Below, piece after piece: positions 7,459 through 16,504 of a stretch of DNA of 29,725 nucleotides. The stretch spans positions 1-29,725 of the forward strand of contig CANGWP010000005.1 in assembly GCA_947457605.1 (NCBI GenBank). Reading direction: 5' to 3'. The translations under genes were made by a program, and so were the position numbers. The first letter of the stretch is position 1. Every line of letters starts with the position of its first letter. This DNA comes from Bdellovibrionales bacterium (GTDB taxonomy: Bacteria > Bdellovibrionota > UBA1018 > CAIMNF01). A model generated the notes under the pieces. The model saw nothing but the letters and a program-made list of their open reading frames with translations. It had not been told where the DNA came from and did no database searches.

Positions 7459-8235
7459 TTATTTGCGGGTCTTGATGCGGTCGATCTGCCAGATCTTCAA
7501 ATGACGAACGGTTCGAGAGAGGCCCTCGAGTACCGAAATCATGAAGCCCTCCATGCCGTCTCTCCACGCACCATAGTAGACATAGTTTTTGTAAAACATG
7601 GCGGGGAAGGAAAAGAGAATTCGAAGCGGATGGGTTCGAATTCCGCGGGCGTGATCGTTCTCCGCCTGGATCGTGGTGTATTGATTTAATTTTTGCATGA
7701 TGCGCTCGATTCGAAGATCTTCCACGTGAATGATGGGTTCTTCCAGGGGGATTGTCTCGAACGGACTTTCCACGCCCTCGTGGACTTCGCCGACAAAACG
7801 CAGACGGTCTTTCGGAAAAAAACGAATGTGGTAGGAGGGGTTCCAGATTCCATGATGAATCGGCTTTTTCAAGAAGTATTCCTGCCTTCGAACCTTGTAT
7901 TGCGCAGGACTGAGATCCGGACTGTCCAGAAGGGATCGGATCTTGGTGGCAAGAGACGGAGAGCATGCTTCGTCGCCATCGAGGAAGAAAATCCAGGAGC
8001 TTCGCGCCTGATCGATGGCGAAATTCCTTTGGGCCGAGAAGCCCATCCATTCTTTTTGCAAAAAGCGGATCTTTCCGGCCCAAGCGCGGGACTTGTCCTG
8101 ACAGAGCAGGGGGGTTTCATCCTGACTGAACGCATCCACCACCACAATCTCGTCACACCAGATCAGGGACTCAAGAGCGCGCTCGATGTATTTGGCTTCA
8201 TTCTTCACAATGAGCAGGGCGCTTACAGTTTGCAT
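7459..8235 (-). CDS. Family 2 glycosyltransferase, WaaE/KdtX-like
   Basis: 258 aa. A GT-A fold is indicated by the N-terminal VSALLIVKNEAKYIERALES, followed by CDEIVVVDAFSQDET and AQRNFAIDQARSSWIFFLDGDE, where DGDE supplies the metal-binding acidic cluster. This combination (V-D-S/A-x-S-x-D-x-T, then Q-R-N and D-A-D/D-G-D-E) is the pattern of the WaaE/KdtX group, which adds sugars to the lipopolysaccharide core at the cytoplasmic face of the inner membrane. A hydrophobic patch near residues 208-225 (ILFSFPAMFYKNYVYYGAW) fits membrane association. ATG 8235 lies 3 bases after the mnmC stop, with GAGG overlapping that stop, so translation is probably coupled. The donor and acceptor cannot be read from the sequence. 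Confidence 0.88.
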   Translation of the reverse strand: MQTVSALLIVKNEAKYIERALESLIWCDEIVVVDAFSQDETPLLCQDKSRAWAGKIRFLQKEWMGFSAQRNFAIDQARSSWIFFLDGDEACSPSLATKIRSLLDSPDLSPAQYKVRRQEYFLKKPIHHGIWNPSYHIRFFPKDRLRFVGEVHEGVESPFETIPLEEPIIHVEDLRIERIMQKLNQYTTIQAENDHARGIRTHPLRILFSFPAMFYKNYVYYGAWRDGMEGFMISVLEGLSRTVRHLKIWQIDRIKTRK

Positions 8236-8238
8236 GCC

Positions 8239-10155
8239 TCACTCTACCTCAGCTTTTCTGAGTTTTCGCACGAAAAAACGAGCGGAATGGATGTGTTCGA
8301 GCAGGTCTTGCTCGAGTGGGACCGGGTTTCCGGTCATCCATTCTGCGAGGATCTCGGAGGCAAGCGATGAATAGGTGATCCCTCGGGAGCCGAGTCCGGT
8401 CAGGAGCCATTCGCCAGGAGGGGATTCCAGGGGGGGGGCTGAAACCTCCTTAGCGCCCTTCAACGCTTTCGAATAATGCTGCTTCATCCAATGTGGATCG
8501 CAGAGGGGGCCGATCATGGGAAGCTTGTCCGGGGTGGAAAGGCGGTATCCGACCTTGCTTCCTTTCACCTGATCAATGCTTAGATCTTGAAATTCAGACC
8601 ATTTCCGGGCTGCGGAAATCAGGGCCCGGGTGTCGATCTCTTCCTGGTCGGGAAGAACGGTTTTCGCCTGATAGGTTGCTCCAATCAAATGAAAGCCGTC
8701 CTGAAGCGGAGTTGCGTATCCCTCTTCTACCAGTGCGTGGGGAAGGGACTCTGATTTTCCGACAGGGGTGGTGAGCAGGATTTGTCCCCGGATGGGACGG
8801 GTGGGATTCAGCCCGTGGAGGTAGTCCTGGAATTCGGATGCACCCTCAAGTTTTGCATCTGCTCCGAGACAATACACCACGTGATCAAAACCGAGAGTAT
8901 CCTTCTGTTTGACAAGGGTGAGTGAAATCCGGTCTTGGTTTCGTTCGACACTGAAAAGAGAGTCCGATTGAAATTTGATCCCGGGATGACTCATTCGCGC
9001 TTTGCAGAGTTCGCGAGGATCAATCATTCCGCAAGTCGGAAAAAAGATTCCTGAGTCCCGGACTTCGTAAAAGTCTGAGGGGTACTCGGAGGCCACCAGA
9101 GGGGAGGGATCCTCGATGTCGGTTCTCAATATTCCCCTTCTTGTCTTGATTCCCAGACGATCAAGTTCACGCATCAGGCAAACAAGGGAGAGCTGGGAGA
9201 ATCTGCTTACCGGATTCGGGATTTTGCTGAGTTGGGCGTTGAACAGTCCGACCGGGTTGCTGGAGGCACGACCTGCGATTCCATGCGGATCGAACACGGC
9301 AACCTCATGTCCCCTTTCCGCAAGAGCTCTTGCGATGGCGGTTCCACCCAGGCCCGCTCCGATCACGGCAGTCTTCATCGGGGGAATGAGTGATTTTTGT
9401 GATTTTCGGGAGTACCATGGGGCTTTTGGAAGCTGCTCGTCCTCGCCTTCAAAAACGGCCGTGATGCACTCCCGTTTGTGTCCGAATCCTTCTCTTTTGG
9501 TGACTCGAAACCCGGAATTCTCAAGCGTCCGTCGCACCCATCCTGCAGAGGTGAAGCTTGCTCCCTTTGTGCCCTTCTTAGAATGTCGTTTTACCTGAAG
9601 AAAAAGCGATTCCGAAAAAGCTTCCGGATTGCGCCTTGGAGCGAACCCGTCCCAATACCAGTGGTCGGCCTCGAACTCGATCCGGGAGAGCAGTTCTGTT
9701 GCGTCTCCAAGACAGAGATAGAGCAAGACTCTCCCTTCCAGCAGTCGAATCAGGTGAATTCCCGGTGTGAGAACCGGATACTCCCGAATCAGCATTTGAA
9801 ACTCATCCTTGAGATCCGGATGGCTTTGAAAGAGGCGCTCGAGCGAAGACTTTCGGACCGGGTGATTTTCGAAAGAAAAATAATGAAGCTGGCCTGGCCC
9901 GCCGGACTTCAAGAACTCCTTCATGGTAAGCAGAAAATTAAACCCGGCGCCGAACCCGATCTCGGCAATGGTGATTCGAGCGCTCCCGGAGGCGAAAGAC
10001 GCTAGAGCGCCACTGCCTTCGAGATAGACATATCTCGATTCCTCAATCCCGGATTCAGGAGAAAAATACACATCCTGGAAGTGGGAAGAGTAGGGTGTCT
10101 TCTCATTTTTGAACTCGAGGTCTGTGATCTGAACTCGTTGTTTGAGATCAGACAC
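8239..10155 (-). CDS. mnmC: Bifunctional tRNA mnm5s2U34 biosynthesis protein MnmC
   Basis: 638 aa, close to the usual length of about 660. MnmC finishes 5-methylaminomethyl-2-thiouridine at the tRNA wobble position: the FAD domain removes carboxymethyl from cmnm5 and the methyltransferase domain adds the methyl group. Residues 1-250 are the SAM methyltransferase domain, with the SAM loop IAEIGFGAGFNFLL and the family motif DGFAPRRNPE. From about residue 263 the FAD oxidoreductase domain starts with AVIGAGLGGTAIARALAERG (Rossmann GxGxxG) followed by VAVFDPH. The predicted start is GTG 10155, 14 bases after the lipoprotein stop; no strong ribosome site is visible, but the N-terminus aligns in length with known MnmC proteins (ITDLEF...DVYFS...G.EE.RYV). 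Confidence 0.95.
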   Translation of the reverse strand: MSDLKQRVQITDLEFKNEKTPYSSHFQDVYFSPESGIEESRYVYLEGSGALASFASGSARITIAEIGFGAGFNFLLTMKEFLKSGGPGQLHYFSFENHPVRKSSLERLFQSHPDLKDEFQMLIREYPVLTPGIHLIRLLEGRVLLYLCLGDATELLSRIEFEADHWYWDGFAPRRNPEAFSESLFLQVKRHSKKGTKGASFTSAGWVRRTLENSGFRVTKREGFGHKRECITAVFEGEDEQLPKAPWYSRKSQKSLIPPMKTAVIGAGLGGTAIARALAERGHEVAVFDPHGIAGRASSNPVGLFNAQLSKIPNPVSRFSQLSLVCLMRELDRLGIKTRRGILRTDIEDPSPLVASEYPSDFYEVRDSGIFFPTCGMIDPRELCKARMSHPGIKFQSDSLFSVERNQDRISLTLVKQKDTLGFDHVVYCLGADAKLEGASEFQDYLHGLNPTRPIRGQILLTTPVGKSESLPHALVEEGYATPLQDGFHLIGATYQAKTVLPDQEEIDTRALISAARKWSEFQDLSIDQVKGSKVGYRLSTPDKLPMIGPLCDPHWMKQHYSKALKGAKEVSAPPLESPPGEWLLTGLGSRGITYSSLASEILAEWMTGNPVPLEQDLLEHIHSARFFVRKLRKAEVE

Positions 10156-10169
10156 GGAGGGGTCTCGAT

Positions 10170-12470
10170 TCAGGGCTTGCAGACCTCGGCATTGGGAGGA
10201 GCCTGGTTTGGATTCTCAGGTTTAGCGATCTGGCAAACAATGTTGAAAACTCCATATCGGTCCGTGCTGTATCTGGTCGTTGGAAGGGAGTAGGTAGCCA
10301 TCCACCACGCCAGTTTTGCGAGATTCGCAACGCTCGCAGGGGTGGCGGGCATCTCCTGGTACCGAACGATGTAAGTATAGATTCCCTTCAAAAGGAAGTC
10401 ATTGCCTGTGTTCAGGCCCTTTTCGCTGGCCGTCTTGCGAAGGAGTTCCTTGAAAACCGGATAGGCGGAGTTCACCTCTGCTTTTGAGAGGGTTTCCGTT
10501 GCATTGAAATCAAATCGATTGAACAGGCTTTCGGTGTAATAAAGGATTACGCCGAGGGCACCGATATCGAACTTTCCGTATTCCTCTTCGGTGTATCCGT
10601 TCCTTCTGGACCCATGCTCGAGCCAGATCATGGCTTTTCTCTTCTCTTCCGCATTCAAGGTACGCCAGAAGGCGCTCAAACGTGGGAAATCATCCGAGAT
10701 CCAGTAATCAAGGCGGTCATGGAACTGGGACCTCAGGCACTGGGCGGGGACCAAGGTCCATCCCATGATGTCGGTGCCAAGGCCTTGATCGCAGACAGGG
10801 GTGATTTCAGCCCGCATTCGATCGGTAAGCTCGCCCGATGAAATGATGATCATCGCATAGTTCACGAGTTCGACCAGCGAGCCCTGAAGGTTGCCGTCGC
10901 TCGCATCCGTGAAGAGATCCATGTCCTGCAATCGCTTGCCGCCGAAATTCGGAATGGTCGCATCGACAATTTTCATCGCAAAAAGGATGTCAGAGAAGTC
11001 CTTGAAGAAGGCGGTAACCTCGGTATCCACAAGGAAGTCGCGATTTCCAGCATAGGCTTTAAGAATGTGGCGGGCCGTTCGCTCGAGCGCAAGCACCAGG
11101 AAGTTTTGGTAATGCGAATATCCGATCCCGGGTCCGAACTGGATGGTATGAATTTCTCCGTTTGTGCCCTGCCTCTTCCGGAACTGGGGACGATAGGTGA
11201 GGATTTTTGATTTGATGGTTCGAAAACGGGCCCTTTCGCCCGGATCCCCAATGGAAGACACGTAGGCTTCCAGCGTCTGGGCCATGACTTGGGGATTTAC
11301 GGATTCACGATCGATTCCGGTGCGTTCATAAAAGCGATCCAGTGCTCTGAGGTCCGCGACAATGTCCCCGATGAAGTTGTAGACGGTGTCGATCACCGCC
11401 TGGTCCACACCACCCTTCGTGCTCGAGAGAAGGACTTTGCGGATCAGCGGACGAAAGGCCATCTTGATGGAGCGTTTCGGAAGGGAGTTCAAAAATGAAT
11501 CGGGGAGTGCATCCACCACGTGGTCGAAGAGCGGAAACGGGGTCATCCCATTGTGAGCGGTCAGGGACTCCTCGATGTAGGGACGTGCCTGAACCAGCAA
11601 TTCCCAGAGAAAATCCCGGAATCCGGTGTCATTCATCACCCGCGAAGCGAGATTCGCGGACGGGCTCAAGGGGTCTGGTCCGATAGCGGTCTTGATCGCA
11701 ATTGCGATTCCTCCAAGTCCGAACGAGGTGCGAAAGATTCTGGGCCAATCGCCATCCTCAATTGCATCCCTTCTCGAATTGAACATCATCCACTTCGCCA
11801 AAAACACCTTGTCACCGAGTTCATCGATGATGGGAAGCTCAAGAGAGTGGGTGAGTTCACGAATCAAGGTGTTCAGCGCACCGCTTGACAACGCGCCGAC
11901 CGGAAGTGTGTTCACGAAATCGGCAAGCTGGTCACCCGCTCTTTTGAATGCGGCTGAAAGCTCCAGGAGTTCTGCGGGTGTGGGGTTCGGATGCTGGCGA
12001 ATTCCAAGGTAGGGAATGAGTTCTCCGGTGATGGATTGCAGACGCTCAAGCGAATTCTTCAGTAGTTCCACTTCCTCCTTGGTGAACTCACGGCTCGATC
12101 CGCCGAACAGGGCGGATTTCAATGAAAATGCGCCCATCAGGAGCTCGGGCTTTACATCGCGATTCGTGATCAGGAAGCCTTTGACCAGGTTGTACATGTC
12201 GCCAGGAGTGTAGGCATCCTGGGAGGTTCCGCGGACATAGTCCGTAAAGAATCCAAGGGACTGATTGACACAATCGAATGCGCCCTTCCACTCGGATTTG
12301 GAAATGCTTCCATCGAGGAATCTTCCAACCAGATTTTTTGAATTGTTGAGGCAGCCATTGTCTGCGACGCCGTTCCCGCCGCCTGCTTTGGGCAGGGTCT
12401 TGTTGCCGAGCATTCCGCAACCGGTACTCATCATGAGTGCTGCGGAGATAGTGATTTTCAGAAGAGGCAT
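10170..12470 (-). CDS. Large predicted lipoprotein of unknown function
   Basis: 766 aa from ATG 12470. This start gives a standard lipoprotein signal, MPLLKITISAALMMSTGC, with C18 as the lipidated residue, and has AAGGGG nearby; the ATG at 12494 lies inside the preceding gene and lengthens the n-region. The mature protein begins with a Gly/Asn-rich stretch and then looks mostly helical and globular, without obvious repeats or catalytic motifs that I recognise. The residue after the lipidated Cys is Gly, not Asp, so outer-membrane sorting is plausible in a Gram-negative cell. The gene starts 13 bases after the stop of the beta-barrel gene, so the two are likely made together and may work as an outer-membrane pair. 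Confidence 0.75.
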   Translation of the reverse strand: MPLLKITISAALMMSTGCGMLGNKTLPKAGGGNGVADNGCLNNSKNLVGRFLDGSISKSEWKGAFDCVNQSLGFFTDYVRGTSQDAYTPGDMYNLVKGFLITNRDVKPELLMGAFSLKSALFGGSSREFTKEEVELLKNSLERLQSITGELIPYLGIRQHPNPTPAELLELSAAFKRAGDQLADFVNTLPVGALSSGALNTLIRELTHSLELPIIDELGDKVFLAKWMMFNSRRDAIEDGDWPRIFRTSFGLGGIAIAIKTAIGPDPLSPSANLASRVMNDTGFRDFLWELLVQARPYIEESLTAHNGMTPFPLFDHVVDALPDSFLNSLPKRSIKMAFRPLIRKVLLSSTKGGVDQAVIDTVYNFIGDIVADLRALDRFYERTGIDRESVNPQVMAQTLEAYVSSIGDPGERARFRTIKSKILTYRPQFRKRQGTNGEIHTIQFGPGIGYSHYQNFLVLALERTARHILKAYAGNRDFLVDTEVTAFFKDFSDILFAMKIVDATIPNFGGKRLQDMDLFTDASDGNLQGSLVELVNYAMIIISSGELTDRMRAEITPVCDQGLGTDIMGWTLVPAQCLRSQFHDRLDYWISDDFPRLSAFWRTLNAEEKRKAMIWLEHGSRRNGYTEEEYGKFDIGALGVILYYTESLFNRFDFNATETLSKAEVNSAYPVFKELLRKTASEKGLNTGNDFLLKGIYTYIVRYQEMPATPASVANLAKLAWWMATYSLPTTRYSTDRYGVFNIVCQIAKPENPNQAPPNAEVCKP

Positions 12471-12483
12471 CCTGCCCCTTGAT

Positions 12484-13875
12484 TTAGAATGCATACTTCA
12501 ACCAACCCCTCAATCGGTCATCCCCGTAGTAATTTCCAACCCATCCTTGGGTGGAATTTGCAAGAATCACGTCCATTCCGGCTCCCACGCTGATTCGAGC
12601 AGAGCGAATCCAGTGTGAAACATCCATCGAAATCAGATGGTTCTGCTGAATCAAGTCCTGGATCCAGTTCACATTTCCTTCGTTGATGTCTGAAAATCTC
12701 CAGTTTCCACCGATTTGGATTCCCTGCTTGAGAGGAAAACGGGATGGCAATTGAACGCTTACATCAGGAACCCGGCTTGATCGGGAGAAGGGTTGCTCGT
12801 TGATGATGAGAAGGGATCCATTGAAACGGAAGTTGCTGGTAAGGTCAACCGAGGTGCCGGCACTGACGATTGAGCTCGGTGTGATGATCGGGTTGAGCCA
12901 GGTGTCACCATTCTGAAAACGGAATGGTTGCTCATAACTTCCCGAAAGCCAGAGGTTCCAGTCATTCGCCGGACTCTCATAGCCTACTTCCAAAGTATTG
13001 ATGTTTCGCATCGGGAATTGTGGCCGAATGTTCACATCAAGCCGGCTGCTTGCTCCACTGGTTTCCAGGAATGGTTCGGCCGCCATCTGCACCATGTGAA
13101 CGGGTAGTACTCCCGAGTTCATGCTGATGAAGGTTCCACCATCAAAGTCGTAACGCATTTTCAAAGCGAAGTTCGGTCTGAGGAGAATCTGTTGGATCGA
13201 AGGCAGGAGAAGGGAGTAGTGGACCTTGGTTGGCGCACCGAGAACGGTGATTTCACCCGGAAGAGGTTTCCAGAATGGATTTGAGGAAACAATGTTGTGA
13301 TCTTTTTCCTCCACCGGGGTTCCTCGTTCCGGAATCGCGATGGGGGAGCCAAAGAAAACAGCCTTGAAGTTTTTCGTCCGGTAGCCCAGAAACAGTCCGG
13401 TCATGCCGATGACTTGAGGGTGGAGTTCATCCCAGGTCCAGCGGGGAGACCAAAGGCTCATCATTCTCCAGGTTCGATCCAGCTTCGACCATTCCTCGAT
13501 CTTTCGACCAAATGCGATGTCAAAATTTCCGAGAGTGCCTTTTTGGGTTTGCACATACATCTCGCGGGATTCGACCCCGATCGCGGGGGTGTTCGTGACG
13601 AAGGTGTAGGCCGAAAGGTCGCCCTCGGAATGGAAATTCTTCGTGTCTTTTTTTCCGCGAAGAGTGGCATCCAATGTGGTGGCGGCTGAGCCACGACTTT
13701 CAGAGCGGTAAAAGAAACTGGAAGAATCGAAACCCACTGTGCCTGAGAAGCGGGCGTCTCCGGTAAGCGTTCCAAGATCTTCGGAATTCATGCCGGAGAT
13801 CTTGGCCTCGGTGGATGCCAGTGCGGTGCTGGAGCAGGTCAGGGATGAAAGAAGAGAGAAAACTGCAAAAATCAT
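12484..13875 (-). CDS. Predicted outer-membrane beta-barrel protein
   Basis: 463 aa. Alternating polar/apolar strands ending in aromatic residues run through the whole protein, and the C-terminus is LRGWLKYAF with a terminal Phe, the classic recognition signal for the BAM complex. Residues 1-20 are hydrophobic (MIFAVFSLLSSLTCSSTALA) and end in a plausible signal peptidase site, but the usual positive n-region charges are missing. The in-frame stop only 11 codons upstream, with no start codon between, forces ATG 13875; the AAAGG there abuts the ATG. No plug, OmpA or TonB-box domain is visible. It is followed by the 766-aa lipoprotein gene. The substrate is unknown. Confidence 0.78.
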   Translation of the reverse strand: MIFAVFSLLSSLTCSSTALASTEAKISGMNSEDLGTLTGDARFSGTVGFDSSSFFYRSESRGSAATTLDATLRGKKDTKNFHSEGDLSAYTFVTNTPAIGVESREMYVQTQKGTLGNFDIAFGRKIEEWSKLDRTWRMMSLWSPRWTWDELHPQVIGMTGLFLGYRTKNFKAVFFGSPIAIPERGTPVEEKDHNIVSSNPFWKPLPGEITVLGAPTKVHYSLLLPSIQQILLRPNFALKMRYDFDGGTFISMNSGVLPVHMVQMAAEPFLETSGASSRLDVNIRPQFPMRNINTLEVGYESPANDWNLWLSGSYEQPFRFQNGDTWLNPIITPSSIVSAGTSVDLTSNFRFNGSLLIINEQPFSRSSRVPDVSVQLPSRFPLKQGIQIGGNWRFSDINEGNVNWIQDLIQQNHLISMDVSHWIRSARISVGAGMDVILANSTQGWVGNYYGDDRLRGWLKYAF

Positions 13876-13904
13876 CCTTTCTAGTGTAGCGGCTGAATTC
13901 GAAG

Positions 13905-14612
13905 TTATTCAAGCAATGTGGAAAAAAATTGAATCATGTCAGAGGAATATCGCTCTTCGAATTTCATTCTTTCTTTGCTGATGGGATGAGAGAACTCGAT
14001 CTGGCAGGAATGAAGTGCAGGCCTTGGAAAGAGCGTCATGCTTTTGGCTGTTCCGTATTTCTGATCTCCAATCAGAGGATGACCGGAAGCGGAGGACTGA
14101 ACTCGAATCTGGTGGGATCGTCCGGTCTCCAGTCGAAAACCGGTAATAGTAATGAGATCACCGGTTTCCGGGTGGGAAAAGGTTCGAAGTGGCTGGACGA
14201 AAAGGGTTGCGTGTTTTGCTCCAGGAGTTGCGGGTGTCACGATTCTGACTTCGTTTGTGGCTTCGTTTTTTAGCAGATGGTGTTCCCATCGTTGTTCTTC
14301 GAAGTTGGGAAAAGAGCCAAAAAGAATTGCATGATAGCGACGGTCAAGTTCTCCGGATTTTAATTGCGCAGTGAGACGATCCGCACTTTTTGATCGTTTT
14401 GCCACTACCATCAGTCCGCTTGTATTGCGATCAAGCCTGTGAACCAGTCCCACGTAATTCCGCCCGAAGTGGATGCGGAGAAGATCCACAAGGGAAGCTT
14501 CTCCGGAAGAGTCGGATTGGGATAGCACATTCGGACTTTTTGAAAGAACCGCAAGATGCTGGTCTTCAAAAAGGATCCTGAAGGGCGGGTTCAGCGAACC
14601 GGAGTGAGCCAT
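13905..14612 (-). CDS. RluA-family RNA pseudouridine synthase
   Basis: 235 aa. It isomerises uridine to pseudouridine in rRNA or tRNA. The motif II signature HRLDRNTSGLMVVAK contains the catalytic aspartate D61, and the later motif RLETGRSHQIRV is also characteristic of the RluA group. There is no N-terminal S4 domain, and the length matches the short RluA/TruC-type enzymes rather than RluC/RluD. The target site cannot be read from the sequence. ATG 14612 lies inside the 3' end of ilvE (22-base overlap) with GAAAGA just upstream, so translation may depend on ilvE translation. Confidence 0.93.
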   Translation of the reverse strand: MAHSGSLNPPFRILFEDQHLAVLSKSPNVLSQSDSSGEASLVDLLRIHFGRNYVGLVHRLDRNTSGLMVVAKRSKSADRLTAQLKSGELDRRYHAILFGSFPNFEEQRWEHHLLKNEATNEVRIVTPATPGAKHATLFVQPLRTFSHPETGDLITITGFRLETGRSHQIRVQSSASGHPLIGDQKYGTAKSMTLFPRPALHSCQIEFSHPISKERMKFEERYSSDMIQFFSTLLE

Positions 14613-15526
14613 TCTTTCGGGAACTCGCCGATTTCGCCGCGAACCAGTCCCGCATACGAGGATTGGATTTTTTGAGTGATCGGTCCGGGCTTTCCTGCGC
14701 GGTCTCCTCGGCCGATCTTGCGATCGTCCACAGAAGATACCGGAGTGATTTCTGCAGCGGTGCCGGTGAGGAACACTTCATCCGCACAGTAGAGTTCGTC
14801 GCGGGTAAAACGGGTTTCGATCAGCGGGTAGCCCAATTTTTTCAGCATTTCCATGACAGTATTGCGAGTGACTCCGTTCAGGATCGAAGTGAGCTGAGTA
14901 GTCTTGATCACGCCATTCCGGATGATGAACAGATTCTCGCCCGTGCCTTCCGTCATGTAGCCTTCAGGATCGAGCATCAGGGCTTCATCGTATCCCTGGC
15001 TGATCGCCTCGCGCTTGGAAACCACGCCGGTGATGTAGGCGCCGGTGATTTTTCCCTTGGTCATTGCGCTGTTCACATGGGGACGAACAAAGGTCGAGGT
15101 CTTGAGTCTGGCGCCTTCGTTGATGCCTTTGTCACCAAGATAGCTGCCCCATTCCCAGGTAAGAATTGCGAGCTCCACCTTTGGATTTGCGCCGGGAAAT
15201 ACGCCCAGCGGACCATCGCCAATGAATGCGAGAGGCCGGACATAACACTCTTCAAACTGATTGGCCTTGCAAGCATCAATCGCAGCTTGAACCATTTCGT
15301 TCAGGGTGAACGGAATCTCAAAGCCAATGATCTTCACGGAGTCCTGAAGGCGCTCCATGTGTTCCGCAAGCCTGAAAATTGCGCCACCACCGTTTTTTTG
15401 TTTGTATGCGCGAATCCCTTCGAATGCCCCGGTCCCGTAATGAAGGGCATGGGAGAAGAGGCTGATCTTTGCTTCTTCAACGCTGAGAATCTTTCCGTTG
15501 AGCCAAATTTTGTCCCCACGAGCCAT
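14591..15526 (-). CDS. ilvE: Branched-chain amino acid aminotransferase
   Basis: 311 aa, the standard length. It transfers amino groups between glutamate and the keto acids of valine, leucine and isoleucine, using PLP. The fold-type IV features are clear: HALHYGTGAFEGIRAY near the N-terminus, the PLP lysine K159 in TKGKITGAYI, and EGTGENLFIIRNG. GGGAG lies 8 bases upstream of ATG 15526. The upstream gap to miaA (60 bases) contains inverted repeats that could affect expression. The downstream RluA-family gene starts inside this gene. Its position between miaA and a pseudouridine synthase gives no pathway link and probably reflects general packing. Confidence 0.95.
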   Translation of the reverse strand: MARGDKIWLNGKILSVEEAKISLFSHALHYGTGAFEGIRAYKQKNGGGAIFRLAEHMERLQDSVKIIGFEIPFTLNEMVQAAIDACKANQFEECYVRPLAFIGDGPLGVFPGANPKVELAILTWEWGSYLGDKGINEGARLKTSTFVRPHVNSAMTKGKITGAYITGVVSKREAISQGYDEALMLDPEGYMTEGTGENLFIIRNGVIKTTQLTSILNGVTRNTVMEMLKKLGYPLIETRFTRDELYCADEVFLTGTAAEITPVSSVDDRKIGRGDRAGKPGPITQKIQSSYAGLVRGEIGEFPKEWLTPVR

Positions 15527-15544
15527 AGTGAAAATCTCCCTAAA

Positions 15545-15578
15545 GGGTAATCGATACCCGATCTTACCCGAAAGATCG
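15545..15578 (-). promoter_or_regulatory. Overlapping inverted repeats in the miaA-ilvE gap
   Basis: On the minus strand, CGATCTT and AAGATCG (15559-15578) form a 7-base stem with a 6-base loop, followed directly by GGGTA/TACCC (15545-15559) just upstream of the ilvE ribosome site. GGGTAA in the first loop can instead pair with TTACCC of the second element, so alternative folds are possible. No T-run follows, so this is not a clear terminator. A regulatory role is speculative. Confidence 0.35.
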
Positions 15579-15586
15579 TCTAATCT

Positions 15587-16504
15587 TTACTGATAGAACT
15601 TCATAAGCAAATCTTTTAAAGATTCCAAGTCGCGATCCAGCTTGAATTCACGGTCAAAACCCATATTTTTAAACCAAGTCCGTTGTTGTTTTGCGAGCTG
15701 CCGGTGGCCAAGTTCGATTTCGTCCGCAAGGCCCGGGATCCCCGCTCTGGGTTTGCGGCCAGGAGGTGCCTTTCCCTCAAGGTGATCGAGGATCTGCTGG
15801 TACCCGACCGAACGAAGGACGCGTGAGTCCGGATAAAGCGAGCGAAGGCGCCGGGTTTCTTTCAGCCAGCCTGCATCGAGCATGGCTTTCACGCGGTCCC
15901 GGATTCTGGAATCAAGCTCCTCTTTTTCCCGGTCCAAAACCCAAAGCTGGAACCTCGGATCAGGATTTTCGGGCATGGAGGATTCAAGCTCTGATGGTTT
16001 TCGTCCCGAGAGTTCGAGGATCTCAAGTGCCCGGATGATGCGGTAGCGATCCGTGGCAGCGATTTTTCCGGCGTGATCAGGATCAAGGGAGCTGAGACGC
16101 TGGAATAGCTCCGGGGTCGGAGTCTTGCCCAGAGATTCGCGGAAAGCAGGTGAGGATTCGGGCGCATCCCAAAGTCCGAAGCGAAGAGCCTTCAAATAAA
16201 ATCCGCTACCTCCCACGATGATGGCTCGCTTTCCACGTGCATGGATCTCTTCCAGAATCCGGGAGCAGTCTCGTAAAAATCGTCCTGCGTGGTAGGTCTC
16301 ATCGGGACTTGCAATGTCGATCAGGTGATGAGCGGCACGCGCTCGCTCTTCTTTGGATGGTTTTGCGGAGCCGATGTCAAAGTCGCGATAAAAACAGACG
16401 CTATCTGCGTTGATGATTTCAATCCCGGCTTTTGCCGCGAAATCAAGTGCGATTGAAGTTTTTCCGACTGCGGTGGGTCCCGTCAGGATAATCGATTGAA
16501 CCAT
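15587..16504 (-). CDS. miaA: tRNA dimethylallyltransferase
   Basis: 305 aa from ATG 16504, chosen because MVQSIILTGPTAVGKTS is the usual MiaA N-terminus; a longer reading from 16576 adds 24 residues that belong to mutL coding. It transfers a dimethylallyl group to N6 of A37 in tRNAs reading U-starting codons. The P-loop GPTAVGKT is at residues 9-16, and the typical INADSVCFYRDFDIGSAKPS, GGSGFYLKAL and QQRTWFKNM elements follow in order. GTGGAAGA precedes the start. It overlaps the mutL 3' end by 22 bases; mutL-miaA adjacency is well known, for example in Escherichia coli. Confidence 0.96.
   Translation of the reverse strand: MVQSIILTGPTAVGKTSIALDFAAKAGIEIINADSVCFYRDFDIGSAKPSKEERARAAHHLIDIASPDETYHAGRFLRDCSRILEEIHARGKRAIIVGGSGFYLKALRFGLWDAPESSPAFRESLGKTPTPELFQRLSSLDPDHAGKIAATDRYRIIRALEILELSGRKPSELESSMPENPDPRFQLWVLDREKEELDSRIRDRVKAMLDAGWLKETRRLRSLYPDSRVLRSVGYQQILDHLEGKAPPGRKPRAGIPGLADEIELGHRQLAKQQRTWFKNMGFDREFKLDRDLESLKDLLMKFYQ

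Noticed and set aside
7390..7689. 99-codon open frame on the plus strand with a hydrophobic N-terminus
   Set aside because: Most of it is antisense to the conserved glycosyltransferase gene, so the signal-like start is probably chance.
14663..15550. 295-codon open frame on the plus strand
   Set aside because: It is antisense to ilvE, which is conserved along its full length.
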